From Gammaproteobacteria bacterium (lineage in GTDB: Bacteria; Pseudomonadota; Gammaproteobacteria; Tenderiales; Tenderiaceae), in contig JACQEP010000011.1 in the NCBI GenBank assembly GCA_016200485.1, forward strand, positions 1 through 64,000: a DNA stretch of 64,000 nt. The letters run 5' to 3'. The notes beneath the pieces are model-generated. The model was not told the DNA's origin. It saw only the letters and a program-made list of their open reading frames with translations, and ran no database searches. Made by a program: the position numbers and the translations under genes. Below, piece by piece: positions 8,751 through 17,418 of the stretch. The first letter of the stretch is position 1. The number at the start of each line of letters is the position of its first letter.

Positions 8751-9209
8751 ATGGAATTAGAGTGGTGGTACTGGATTGTCGCGGGACTTGTGATTGCCAT
8801 GTTGGAACTGGTGGTCCCTACATTTTTCCTGATCTGGTTCGGCGCGGGCGCGATCATCGTCGGCCTGCTGATGCTGGCCTTTGATCTTAGCTTCACGACA
8901 CAATTAGTCCTATGGGCCATTATCTCGATCGGCTTCACCTACGCCTGGTTTCGGTTCTTCAAAAATCCGGACCGCACCAAAGCCGGTCTATCCAAAGAGG
9001 CCTTTCTTGGCGAAACTGGTTTAGTCATCAAAGAAGTATCTGAAATGAAGAAAGGCGAAATCATGTTCCAGCGTCCGATACTTGGCTCGGATAAATGGCC
9101 TGTCATCGCCGACGAAACAATCCCCGCCAATGAAAAAGCGAAGATTGTCGATGTGGTTGGACAGTATCTCAAAGTATCCAAGATTGATCACAATAACGGA
9201 GCAAAATAG
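8751..9209 (+). CDS. NfeD-family membrane protein
   Basis: A 152-residue protein with two or three N-terminal membrane helices (WWYWIVAGLVIAMLELVVP, then IIVGLLMLAFDL and a further helix) and a C-terminal soluble part of the OB-fold NfeD type (GETGLVIKEV, later KIVDVVGQYLKVSKI). Short NfeD proteins act with SPFH proteins in membrane-domain organisation. The next gene encodes such an SPFH protein with a gap of only 2 bp, so the two probably form one functional unit. Confidence 0.88.
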   Translation: MELEWWYWIVAGLVIAMLELVVPTFFLIWFGAGAIIVGLLMLAFDLSFTTQLVLWAIISIGFTYAWFRFFKNPDRTKAGLSKEAFLGETGLVIKEVSEMKKGEIMFQRPILGSDKWPVIADETIPANEKAKIVDVVGQYLKVSKIDHNNGAK

Positions 9210-9211
9210 CC

Positions 9212-10069
9212 ATGGAACTTACTTTTTTGGCCATCATTTTTGTCATTTTCGTCGCTGTTACCATTGGTACTGGCATTCGCATCGTTCCGCAAGGCAGTGA
9301 ATGGGTGGTCGAACGGCTGGGCAAATATCACTCTACACTCACCCCTGGGCTACACATCCTGATTCCCTACATCGATCGCGTCGCCTACCGTGTCACCACC
9401 AAAGACATCATTCTCGATGTACCTGAACAAGAGGTCATCACCAAAGACAACGCCGTCTTGATGACCAATGCCATCGCCTTCGTCAAAGTCACGGACACGC
9501 AGAATGCTGTGTATGGTGTGTCTGATTACAATCAGGCCGTCACCAACATGGTACAAACCTCTCTTCGCTCCATCATCGGCAGCATGATGCTGGACGAAGC
9601 GCTTTCTTCTCGCGACAAGATCAAGGCTGAACTCAAGTCATCCATCGCTGACGATGTCGCCGATTGGGGCCTGACTCTCAAATCCGTTGAAATCCAGGAC
9701 ATCAAACCTTCCCTCACCATGCAACAGTCGATGGAACAACAGGCCGCCGCAGAAAGAGAACGCAAAGCCGCCGTCACTCGCGCCGAAGGTGAAAAGACCG
9801 CCGCGATACTCAATGCCGAGGGAAAACTTGAAGCTGCCAAACGCGAAGCCGAAGCACAGATCGCCCTGGCCAAAAGCTCTGCCACAGCCATCGGCATGGT
9901 CACCGCCGCCATTGCCGACAACACAGTACCCGCTTACTTTTTGTTAGGCGAAAAATATATTGCCGCACTGAAAGAAGTCGCCACCAAACAGGGCAATACT
10001 ACCATCGTGTTGCCAGCTGATCTGATTCAGAGCGTGCAAAGCCTGATTGGTCGCAAGGGAGTCAACTGA
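9212..10069 (+). CDS. SPFH/stomatin-like protein (QmcA type)
   Basis: A 285-residue protein with one N-terminal membrane anchor, then an SPFH domain: VPQGSEWVVERLGKYHSTL, YRVTTKDIILDVPEQEVITK and LRSIIGSMMLDEALSSRD. A long Ala/Glu/Lys coiled coil follows (about 170-225), which drives oligomer formation. The C-terminal ILPADLIQSVQSLIG resembles E. coli QmcA. It is paired with the upstream NfeD gene. The role is probably membrane-microdomain organisation or control of FtsH-type proteolysis. Confidence 0.9.
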   Translation: MELTFLAIIFVIFVAVTIGTGIRIVPQGSEWVVERLGKYHSTLTPGLHILIPYIDRVAYRVTTKDIILDVPEQEVITKDNAVLMTNAIAFVKVTDTQNAVYGVSDYNQAVTNMVQTSLRSIIGSMMLDEALSSRDKIKAELKSSIADDVADWGLTLKSVEIQDIKPSLTMQQSMEQQAAAERERKAAVTRAEGEKTAAILNAEGKLEAAKREAEAQIALAKSSATAIGMVTAAIADNTVPAYFLLGEKYIAALKEVATKQGNTTIVLPADLIQSVQSLIGRKGVN

Positions 10070-10673
10070 CCACACCACCGCGCGCTCGCATAGATGCTCA
10101 AGATCTACTTTTTTGCATGTCTCATCGCACAAGCGGCCGGGGTATTAAATCGTAGGAACAGCTTCGCCGCGATAACGCCGCCAGGCGGGGCTTGCGGCGT
10201 AGGGGCGATTCATGAATCATCCCTACAAATCTTTCGCAGTAAGCTGCGGGGAATTACACCCGCAGAGATTAATCAGAGGTTCCTTAAGCTCACTTGTGAA
10301 AAGAAACTCCGGTGCTATGCTTACTGAGCCGACTATATAAGAACAGCCCTGACCATTCACTCTACGAACTGCGAGCGAACTCAGCGGCTAATCTACTGCA
10401 ATAAAAAATAGCCGGAAGGAATATCATTATGAATAAGCTATTTTTTATAGCTTATTCAGCGGCGTGCTACGGTCAAATCAAACAGTGGCAAATTTTTCCG
10501 TGATCTTCAAGTAAATAGCTGCTCTTCACTCATCCATTTCCATTATTTATCAACGTATACCTTGGTATGCGGTACCAATGAGTGATTTCGCAATTTAACC
10601 GCAAACTTTAGAGTACCGGACCTCGGCTACTCGGCAGCCGATTCATATGTCATCTACCACGGAGGGTGTTGTC
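10070..10673. other. Intergenic region with a composite repeat and a palindrome
   Basis: About 600 bp without a recognisable gene. It holds composite repeat copy A (10171-10272) and a separate A/T-rich palindrome at 10431-10457 (GAATAAGCTA, 7-nt centre, TAGCTTATTC). The palindrome could be a terminator-like hairpin. The rest shows no coding signal that I can support. Confidence 0.6.
10171..10272. repeat. Composite repeat element, copy A (contains the 28-bp palindrome)
   Basis: This segment of about 102 bp is nearly the same as 28215-28319. Shared parts in order: GATAACGCCGCCAGGC, TGCGGCGTAGGGG, the 28-bp palindrome (10199-10226 here, with one arm altered), TCTTTCGCAG, AAGCTGCGGGGAATTACACC and CGCAGAGATTAA. 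A spurious ORF across it yields the peptide VGAIHES, also read from copy B. Confidence 0.9.
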
Positions 10674-12767
10674 ATGGTCACACATTACTCGGAAAGTGAA
10701 AGCGGCGGACGCTATGTAAAAGGCGAACTCCGTATCGAAGGGCAAGTCAAACTTGCAGAGGCGGATTCCGAAACCGCTGAACTTGAACTGACCGCCTATG
10801 TCTACAACCGCGTTGGAGAATTTCTCGGCAGCGCTGCCGTAGACAAAAGTGGTGCATTTAACATAGCGCCACGACTGGCACAACCGGCAGACGTCGAGCT
10901 GGTGATTGCACCAAAGGGCAATCCGGCGCAAGTGCGCGCTTCATCGGGCTATATCAAAAAATTTGCCGCCAAGGACTGGCAGCAGGACGGCGGTGTATTT
11001 CTCATTCGGCCAGACCTCAACATCAGACGCGATATCTGGTGGCCCTGGTGGCCGCAGCGCATTTGCATCTCGGGTCATGTGCGCAAGATTTCGCATCACG
11101 ACGGCCACACGGATATTTGTCCGGTTCCATTTGTTAAAGTTGAAATCTTCGATGTCGACCGCGAATCCTGTCTCTGGCCCTGGATCCGCAACGGGTGGGA
11201 TAAACTGATTGATCGGCCGGTCATCCGACTGCCGGAGTTAATCAGGCAATCTCCCATTCCACCCCGCCCCATCCCCGGCCCGGACCCTGCGCCGGAACTC
11301 AATTTCGGCGGCAGCGTGAGTCTTAATCCACAACCCTTGCCACCGCGCGCGCGGGCGATGAGCTTGATGCATGCGGGCGAGGCCGTTGGTTTCGATCCGC
11401 AGCCTGCCCCGCCTGCTGCCAGTCTCAGCATGGGCCGTGTGGGTGAAATCGCGGCACTACAACCCTCACTGGCAAGCCGCCTCGATCGTCTGACGATCAC
11501 ATCTAAATTGGCGCCGTGGCTGCTGTTTCCGCACTGTTTTTACAGTACACAACTCGTTTGCGAAACCACCACTGACTGCCACGGCTATTTCCGTTGTTGC
11601 TTTAAATGGTGGCCGTTCCATTTTCGCCGTGGCCGTTTACGTTTCGATGCTCGCCCCGACATCATTATTCGCGTCACGCAAGTGATCAATGGCGTCGCAC
11701 ATGTCATCTATCTTGACCCCTACACCAGTACGCGCTGGAATATCAGCAACGCCCACATTGATCTGTTCCTTGATAATGAGGAAATCATATGTGGCACACC
11801 GGACTGCGATCCACGCCCGGCAGGTTCGCCGGTATTCTTCACCCGCATCGGTGACGATGAAGTCTATCTCATCAATCAAGGCAGCGGTTTGTACCGGCAA
11901 CCTGGACCACCCAGCAATGTCGCTTACGGTAGTACCTTGCTAGTGTACGGTCAGTTTGGTGATGCGCTAAGCACCGGCGCACCGGCTCGCTATTATCGTT
12001 TGTCATATGCAGCGCATGGCAGCAGTAATTTCGTTCCTATAACTGCGGCGCTGTCGGATACTCGCGTCAACAAGGGTACACTGCTCAGTGATAGCCATGT
12101 GCTCGGCCCACAGACCGTCAATGGCGTGCAGGCACTCTATGCAGTACGTAATTTCAGTGACTACTATTGGTATAACCCGGACTGGATTGGCACCTGGAAT
12201 ACACTGCTCGCGGAAGTGGACACTGGCAAATATGTATTGCGGCTGGAAGTGTTCGACGAAAACGGCAACAAACTCACGTCCGCAATGGGCGTGGATTATC
12301 GCGACGGCACCGTGGTACCACCCGCCGTGTTGCCGCCGATGCTGGATCGTTGTGACCTTGTCATCACGCTCGATAACAAACCGCCAGTGGTCAACATCGA
12401 CATCCCGGCGGTGCTCAACGAGTGCGGCGTCATTCCCGGCTCATCCGTGCCACCACTGAACCTGAATATCAGCGTGTCACAGGAAAACGGCCGGCTGCAC
12501 GCCTGGGGCTTGCAATACACCAAAGGCGTCAATCCGGCAGTACATGTGCTCGACAGCGGCAGCTCGAACACTGGTTTACCTTCCGCAATCAATAAGGTAG
12601 TTGATGCCACCAACGCGCCGACCGGTATCGACATGCTGGATGGTGTCACAACCACTTGTGCGTTTGCATTGAAGCTGTGGGCTACAGCACATGTGCGCGA
12701 TGGACGACAATTCATTTACTACCAGGAGCAGATCAAGGCTATCGCCATTGAAAACTGCATTTGTTAA
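10674..12767 (+). CDS. Large protein of unknown function with NPQPLPP-type motifs
   Basis: About 697 residues; I do not recognise a named family. I chose ATG 10674 because GGAGGG stands 7 bp before it; an earlier in-frame ATG is at 10647. No signal peptide or membrane segment is visible. Seen in order: an N-terminal beta-rich part resembling a carboxypeptidase-regulatory or transthyretin-like fold (AYVYNRVGEFLGSAAVDKSG), a Trp-rich stretch (DIWWPWWPQRICISG), a Pro-rich hinge with SLNPQPLPPRA and GFDPQPAPPAA, a Cys-bearing block (CETTTDCHGYFRCCFKWWPF), then a long C-terminal beta-rich half. A terminator follows directly. It stands alone, so the neighbours give no clue. Confidence 0.7.
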   Translation: MVTHYSESESGGRYVKGELRIEGQVKLAEADSETAELELTAYVYNRVGEFLGSAAVDKSGAFNIAPRLAQPADVELVIAPKGNPAQVRASSGYIKKFAAKDWQQDGGVFLIRPDLNIRRDIWWPWWPQRICISGHVRKISHHDGHTDICPVPFVKVEIFDVDRESCLWPWIRNGWDKLIDRPVIRLPELIRQSPIPPRPIPGPDPAPELNFGGSVSLNPQPLPPRARAMSLMHAGEAVGFDPQPAPPAASLSMGRVGEIAALQPSLASRLDRLTITSKLAPWLLFPHCFYSTQLVCETTTDCHGYFRCCFKWWPFHFRRGRLRFDARPDIIIRVTQVINGVAHVIYLDPYTSTRWNISNAHIDLFLDNEEIICGTPDCDPRPAGSPVFFTRIGDDEVYLINQGSGLYRQPGPPSNVAYGSTLLVYGQFGDALSTGAPARYYRLSYAAHGSSNFVPITAALSDTRVNKGTLLSDSHVLGPQTVNGVQALYAVRNFSDYYWYNPDWIGTWNTLLAEVDTGKYVLRLEVFDENGNKLTSAMGVDYRDGTVVPPAVLPPMLDRCDLVITLDNKPPVVNIDIPAVLNECGVIPGSSVPPLNLNISVSQENGRLHAWGLQYTKGVNPAVHVLDSGSSNTGLPSAINKVVDATNAPTGIDMLDGVTTTCAFALKLWATAHVRDGRQFIYYQEQIKAIAIENCIC

Positions 12768-12781
12768 CAATCAAACATATC

Positions 12782-12813
12782 CCTGGCCGGTGTAATACCG
12801 GCCAGGTTTTGTT
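12782..12813 (+). terminator. Rho-independent terminator
   Basis: A perfect 9-bp stem CCTGGCCGG / CCGGCCAGG with a 7-nt loop, followed by TTTTGTTT, lies 15 bp after the large unknown gene. Confidence 0.9.
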
Positions 12814-12923
12814 TGACGCAACAATTCGACGCACTATTACATCGATAAAAAATAGGCCATTTAGCCCCCTCGCTGAAATGCATGCTGCCGGGTATCGTTG
12901 CATCACCAGCACTTCATTCCTGA

Positions 12924-13517
12924 TTAACGCCTCAAATTATCACTAAGAGTGGGAATAACTAATGAGCGGAAAAGTGTATTAATCTCTTTTGGGCTAATAG
13001 GTTTTTTATAATGAGACCACCAGGTCATGACTGCGATAAACGTAGCCCCCAAAAAGTCAATAAAGAGATCGAATGGGATTTCAGAATCGGCTGAATTTTT
13101 ATAAAGGGGTCGTGCTTCTTTCTTCATTAGCTGCACAATCATTTCTTCAATATGTTGACGCACGATAGTCCAGCCATACCCCCCGACGAGCGAAAGATAT
13201 ATATCCTTATGGTCGTGGGCATGTTCAAACATCGCCAAACTAAACCCAATTACTTTTTCATAACTATCCATGGAATTTCGAGATGCCGATTTTTGTGCGC
13301 TGTGCAAGAGTTCTCGAAGACCTTGAAGGCCATCAACAAGAAGCGCATCTTTATCACGAAAGTGTGAATAAAAAGTTGATCGTCCTATGTCTGCACGATC
13401 TAAAATTTCCTGCACGGCAATAGACTCATAGTTTTTCTCAACCATCAGAGAAAACAATGCATTATTAAGCGCCTTGCGTGTTTTTTGAGTGCGCCTGCCC
13501 TCTGTTTTATTTTGCAT
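12924..13517 (-). CDS. TetR/AcrR-family transcriptional regulator
   Basis: A 197-residue regulator. The N-terminal helix-turn-helix is clear: TRKALNNALFSLMVEKNYES then ILDRADIGRSTFYSHFRDKD. The C-terminal ligand domain has no motif that names its ligand. It is divergent from the envelope-export operon starting at 13691. The 173-bp gap between them holds two palindromes suited to dimer binding, so it probably represses this operon and itself. Confidence 0.9.
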   Translation of the reverse strand: MQNKTEGRRTQKTRKALNNALFSLMVEKNYESIAVQEILDRADIGRSTFYSHFRDKDALLVDGLQGLRELLHSAQKSASRNSMDSYEKVIGFSLAMFEHAHDHKDIYLSLVGGYGWTIVRQHIEEMIVQLMKKEARPLYKNSADSEIPFDLFIDFLGATFIAVMTWWSHYKKPISPKEINTLFRSLVIPTLSDNLRR

Positions 13518-13543
13518 AGCTGTGCCTCGCGATTCGCAATTTT

Positions 13544-13566
13544 GAACAAAATACGCATTTTTGTTC
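13544..13566. promoter_or_regulatory. Candidate TetR operator 1
   Basis: Perfect inverted arms GAACAAAA / TTTTGTTC separated by 7 bp, 27 bp upstream of the TetR start codon. Assignment as an operator rests on symmetry and position only. Confidence 0.5.
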
Positions 13567-13630
13567 CGTAGAAAACAAAATAGCTATCACTGTTCTGGCA
13601 TCTCCGCTTTTCGGCCTTTACCATTAGTAA

Positions 13631-13644
13631 TGAACATATGTTCA
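13631..13644. promoter_or_regulatory. Candidate TetR operator 2
   Basis: A perfect 14-bp palindrome, TGAACATATGTTCA, 47 bp before the first gene of the divergent operon. It shares the GAAC/GTTC half-site ends with the other palindrome. Confidence 0.55.
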
Positions 13645-13690
13645 TATTAGGACTCGTATTCAGATAGGTCAATCAATAGAGTAGATATTC

Positions 13691-14182
13691 ATGGGTATAG
13701 CTAATTTCTGGCACGAGGTTCAAAACAAGACTATTATCAATTTTATTAAGGGAACAAGAGCTGTCACGCTTGTATCCTTGATTTTTTCCGGAACTGCCCT
13801 TGCTGCCGATTCATCCGGAACGCTTTCTATCCAGGTGCACGGTTTCTCCCATGAACGCGGTCATGCGGTGGCGAATCTCTTCCGTGAGGGGGACGATGTG
13901 CTGAAACCAGACAAGGCTTATCGGCGCGAACAAGCAGAAATTCACGATGGCAGCGCCACCATCAACTTTCCAAATCTGGCTTATGGTAAGTATGCCGTTT
14001 CCGTATTTCACGATGAAAACGGCAATGGAAAACTGGATCATAACGTTTTCAGGTTCCCTGCCGAGTCGTTCGGTTTTTCCAATAATTTCCACCTCGGTTT
14101 GTTTTCCGGATTCCCCAGCTTTGAAAAATTGCAATTTCCATTTTCTGCGGATACCGGCGTCTTGGAGATAACGCTCGAATAA
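13691..14182 (+). CDS. DUF2141-family secreted protein
   Basis: A 163-residue protein with an N-terminal signal (VTLVSLIFSGTALA, cleavage near residue 38). The mature part carries the DUF2141 pattern: GHAVANLFREGD, then NLAYGKYAVSVFHDENGNGKLD and PAESFGFSNN. The Asp/Asn-rich loop looks suited to calcium binding. It is the first gene of the operon under the divergent TetR regulator, 10 bp before the first permease gene. The biochemical role is unknown; periplasmic location is inferred. Confidence 0.8.
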   Translation: MGIANFWHEVQNKTIINFIKGTRAVTLVSLIFSGTALAADSSGTLSIQVHGFSHERGHAVANLFREGDDVLKPDKAYRREQAEIHDGSATINFPNLAYGKYAVSVFHDENGNGKLDHNVFRFPAESFGFSNNFHLGLFSGFPSFEKLQFPFSADTGVLEITLE

Positions 14183-14192
14183 GGAGCTGATC

Positions 14193-15416
14193 ATGCTTTT
14201 TCTGGATATTGCCTGGAATAACCTGCGGCGCAACCGGCGGCGCACCCTCTCCACACTCGCGGCAATCGGGGTGGGCGTGAGCATGGTGGTGTTCGTTAAT
14301 GGCATCACCGCGGGCATTTCCGTGAGCATGTCGGATGCGCTGGTCAACCAGATCGACGGTCATGTGCGAGTCCAGCACCGCGATTACAAGAAATATTTCC
14401 TTGCCGAACAGGAAAAGATCCTGATCCGCGATTATCGCGAACTAAAAACAGAAGTCATGAAGAACCCGCATGTGCGCTCAGTCATGCCGCGTGTGATGAC
14501 GGGCGGGCTGATGGGCAATAACGACAAGAGCACCACGTTCTTTGCATTCGCCTCCGACCTTGCCACGCTGCCCACGGTTCTGTCCGACTACGGCAAGAAT
14601 TTGGTTACTGGCCAATTATTGTCCGAGAGCGATCCGGACGGCGTGCTGATTGGCCGTGCGCTAGCGAAGAACTTTAAATTAAACATCGGCGATGAATTGG
14701 TGCTGTTATCGAAAACCGTGCATGGCGAAAACAGCAACGCACTGGTGCATGTCCGTGGCGTGGTGACCTTCCCGCCGGATGAGGTGCTGGAGCAAAGCCT
14801 GGTGTTCACCACTTTGGGCAAGATGATGAAGGACAACCTTCTTGATCTTGGCGACGGCGCGACGCAACTGGTGGTGCGCATAGACGACACGAAAAATGTT
14901 CCCACCGTCGAAGCGGAACTCAACCGTTATTTCGAATCGCGTGGCATGCCATGGCGGGTGGTTCCCTGGTACGACAACGAAATCTACAGCCGCATGGTCG
15001 GAATGTTCGAGGGTGTCAGCAGGCTGATCTCCATCATCCTGATCCTGATGGTCGGCGTGGTGACAAGCAATGCCTTGCTGATGACGTTCTTCGAGCGCAT
15101 CCGGGAAATCGGCACGCTGCGCGCTATCGGCATGAATAAACGTGACGTGTACCGCTTGCTCTATACCGAGTCCGCCATCGTCGGCTTCGGCGGGGCGCTG
15201 GTTGGATTGGCCTTCGGTGTCGCGCTGGTGTTGCTCGGGCGGTACTTCGGCATTCCGCTGGGCGGCATCGTCAACCAGGTGGTGCATCCGATACTGAACG
15301 CCACCAGCCTGGCAGTGTCGGTGGCGGCGCCCATCATCTGCATCCTCATCGCGGCCGTCGCACCGATACACGCCGCAACCCGGATAAGCGTCATCGAATC
15401 GTTGAATTACCGCTGA
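14193..15416 (+). CDS. ABC transporter permease, FtsX/LolC type (first)
   Basis: A 407-residue protein with one N-terminal membrane helix, a large periplasmic domain (about 45-275) and three C-terminal helices, the FtsX/MacB layout. The coupling segment ERIREIGTLRAIGMNKRDVYRLLYTE is the typical contact with the ATPase. Such permeases extract lipids or lipoproteins from the inner membrane instead of passing a solute across it. Its partner is the next gene, with which it probably forms a heterodimer. Confidence 0.88.
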   Translation: MLFLDIAWNNLRRNRRRTLSTLAAIGVGVSMVVFVNGITAGISVSMSDALVNQIDGHVRVQHRDYKKYFLAEQEKILIRDYRELKTEVMKNPHVRSVMPRVMTGGLMGNNDKSTTFFAFASDLATLPTVLSDYGKNLVTGQLLSESDPDGVLIGRALAKNFKLNIGDELVLLSKTVHGENSNALVHVRGVVTFPPDEVLEQSLVFTTLGKMMKDNLLDLGDGATQLVVRIDDTKNVPTVEAELNRYFESRGMPWRVVPWYDNEIYSRMVGMFEGVSRLISIILILMVGVVTSNALLMTFFERIREIGTLRAIGMNKRDVYRLLYTESAIVGFGGALVGLAFGVALVLLGRYFGIPLGGIVNQVVHPILNATSLAVSVAAPIICILIAAVAPIHAATRISVIESLNYR

Positions 15417-15428
15417 ATGGGGGAAGAC

Positions 15429-16655
15429 ATGATGCTCTTTAGCCTGGCTTACAAAAACCTGTGGCGTAACCTGCGCCGGACGATGCTGACCGAATTTTCC
15501 ATCGTGTTCGGCGTGCTGGTGATTATCGGTTCGGGAAACTTCATCAACGGCATGCAACGCGATTGGGCCAAATTTGAAATCAATTCCAATACCGGCGCAT
15601 TCCAGGTCGAGCATAGGGATTATCAGGAGATGGGCAAATCCGAACCGTTGAAGGTGACGCTGGAAAACAGCGCCGCGCTGGTGGAGAGAATCTCAAAAAT
15701 GCCGGGTGTGCGTGCGGCCTACGGAAAACTGAATTTTTCCGGCATGGTGAGCAGTGGCGTCAAGAGCACCTTCTTCGACGGCAGGGCTGTGGACGTTGCG
15801 CGGCAGCGGCAAACCCTGAGCCAGCAGCAGGACCTGATCGTCGCCGGAAAACAACTCGGCGATACGAGCGGTGGAGTCATCCTGGGCGCTGACCTGGCGG
15901 ACATGCTGGGCATCAAGATCGGCGATCCGGTCACGATCGTGGTGCAGACTTTGCATGGCGGCCTCAACCTGACCTATGCCACGCTGGTGGGCACCAAGAA
16001 CGGACGGCATTTCCCCTCCACGATATATCTGGAAATGCCGCTGGACGATGCGCAGAAGTTGCTCAGGGTGCATGACCGCGTGTCGCAGGTGGTGGTGGGC
16101 GCAGAAGATTTCGACGGCATTCCCGCCTTGATGCAACGGGTCGAGGCTGAACTGCGCAACGAACAGGTGTTGTTTTCGCTGCGCGGCTATCAGGTGCTGA
16201 TTCCGGTCTATCCTCGGGCGATCCCATCGTTCAAGTTCATTTCCATCGTCGTCGGCATCGTGCTGTTTATCCTGGTCGGCGGCGGCATCGGCAACGTGAT
16301 GGCGATGGCAGTGCTGGAGCGGAAAAAAGAAATTGGCACGCTGCGCGCGCTGGGAATGGAAAAAAACCAGGTGCGGCGCCTGTTCCTGACCGAGGGGTTC
16401 ATCATCGGCGTTATCGGCGCATTGGCCGGCCTGCTGCTTGCCAGCGCGTTGACGCAGTTCATCGCCACCCACGGCGGCATTCATCTGCCGCCGCCACCGG
16501 GCACTCACCAAATTCTGGTCATCATCCCGCAAATGGATACGTTTACCAGCATGCTGGGCGTGGCCATGCCGATACTGGTGAGCGTGCTGGGTGCATGGTG
16601 GCCCGCAGCGACCTCGGCGAATCTGAATCCCATCGAAGCATTGACGGAGGCCTGA
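15429..16655 (+). CDS. ABC transporter permease, FtsX/LolC type (second)
   Basis: About 408 residues with the same layout as the preceding permease: N-terminal helix, large periplasmic domain and three C-terminal helices. The coupling motif is ERKKEIGTLRALGMEKNQVR. The open frame begins at 15417, touching the previous stop, but GGGGAAG precedes the paired ATG codons at 15429 and 15432, so I prefer 15429. Two different permeases in a row suggest a LolC/LolE-like heterodimer served by the ATPase gene at 18764. Confidence 0.87.
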   Translation: MMLFSLAYKNLWRNLRRTMLTEFSIVFGVLVIIGSGNFINGMQRDWAKFEINSNTGAFQVEHRDYQEMGKSEPLKVTLENSAALVERISKMPGVRAAYGKLNFSGMVSSGVKSTFFDGRAVDVARQRQTLSQQQDLIVAGKQLGDTSGGVILGADLADMLGIKIGDPVTIVVQTLHGGLNLTYATLVGTKNGRHFPSTIYLEMPLDDAQKLLRVHDRVSQVVVGAEDFDGIPALMQRVEAELRNEQVLFSLRGYQVLIPVYPRAIPSFKFISIVVGIVLFILVGGGIGNVMAMAVLERKKEIGTLRALGMEKNQVRRLFLTEGFIIGVIGALAGLLLASALTQFIATHGGIHLPPPPGTHQILVIIPQMDTFTSMLGVAMPILVSVLGAWWPAATSANLNPIEALTEA

Positions 16656-16656
16656 C

Positions 16657-17418
16657 ATGAAGACCATACGACTTGAAAAATTTGGAGCCATGCTGCTTGC
16701 CGGTGCTCTCCTGATTCTGGCGCCACTCAGCAGCTATGCCGAGCCCAACGCCTTACAAATACTAGACCGTGCGGACGACAAGTGGGACCTCAACCTCAAG
16801 AACAGCACGACCGAGCTGGAACTGCTGGTCTATCGCGAGAACGAACTGCGCAAGACTTACCGCATGAACCTGAAATATCAGGACACCGACCATGTGCTGG
16901 CGGAAACGACCTATCCGCCGCGCAACGAGGGCGAAAAAATGTTGCAGGCGGGGCGCAGGAATTACTGGCTGTTCCTGCCGAACATCAACCGTGCGGTGCG
17001 CATATCGGAATCCAACAGCCTCTCCAATAGCGATTTTTCCAACACCGATCTGCTGTCTCCACGCTTGAGCATTGAATATGTGCCGACGCTGATCGGCACG
17101 GAAAAGCTGGGCGATGTGGAAACCTACAAGCTCGAATTGCTGGCGAAAGACGAGAGCACTCCGTATGCCAAAATTATCTACTGGGTGCGCAAGTCCGACT
17201 TCTTCCCGCTGCGGCGTGATTACTATACATTTTCACAACAGCTGCTGAAACGCCTGGACATGAAGGCATCGTCGCCGAAGGTGAGCGGGCCGGACACCTT
17301 TGTCATGAGCAGCGTACTGGAGCGCGACAAGAAGACCGTGATCCGCTACCTCAAGCAAACACCCGGGCCGGGTTTTCCGCCGGAAACTTTCCGCGAAAGC
17401 TCGCTGATGAAGCGCTGA
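16657..17418 (+). CDS. Outer-membrane lipoprotein-sorting (LolA-like) protein
   Basis: A 253-residue periplasmic protein with a signal peptide (LAGALLILAPLSSYA). The mature part fits the LolA-like sorting-protein family: ILDRADDKWDL, TYPPRNEGEKMLQAGRRNYW, then SNSLSNSDFSNTDLL and ELLAKDESTPYAKIIYWV. These half-barrel proteins carry hydrophobic cargo through the periplasm. The start almost touches the second permease stop and the next gene follows at once, so all are one operon. The cargo could be a lipoprotein or another lipid. Confidence 0.85.
   Translation: MKTIRLEKFGAMLLAGALLILAPLSSYAEPNALQILDRADDKWDLNLKNSTTELELLVYRENELRKTYRMNLKYQDTDHVLAETTYPPRNEGEKMLQAGRRNYWLFLPNINRAVRISESNSLSNSDFSNTDLLSPRLSIEYVPTLIGTEKLGDVETYKLELLAKDESTPYAKIIYWVRKSDFFPLRRDYYTFSQQLLKRLDMKASSPKVSGPDTFVMSSVLERDKKTVIRYLKQTPGPGFPPETFRESSLMKR

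Noticed and set aside
14706-15614. 302-codon ORF on minus opposite the permease genes
   Set aside because: His/Asp/Gln-rich shadow peptide with no domain; spans two clear permease genes.
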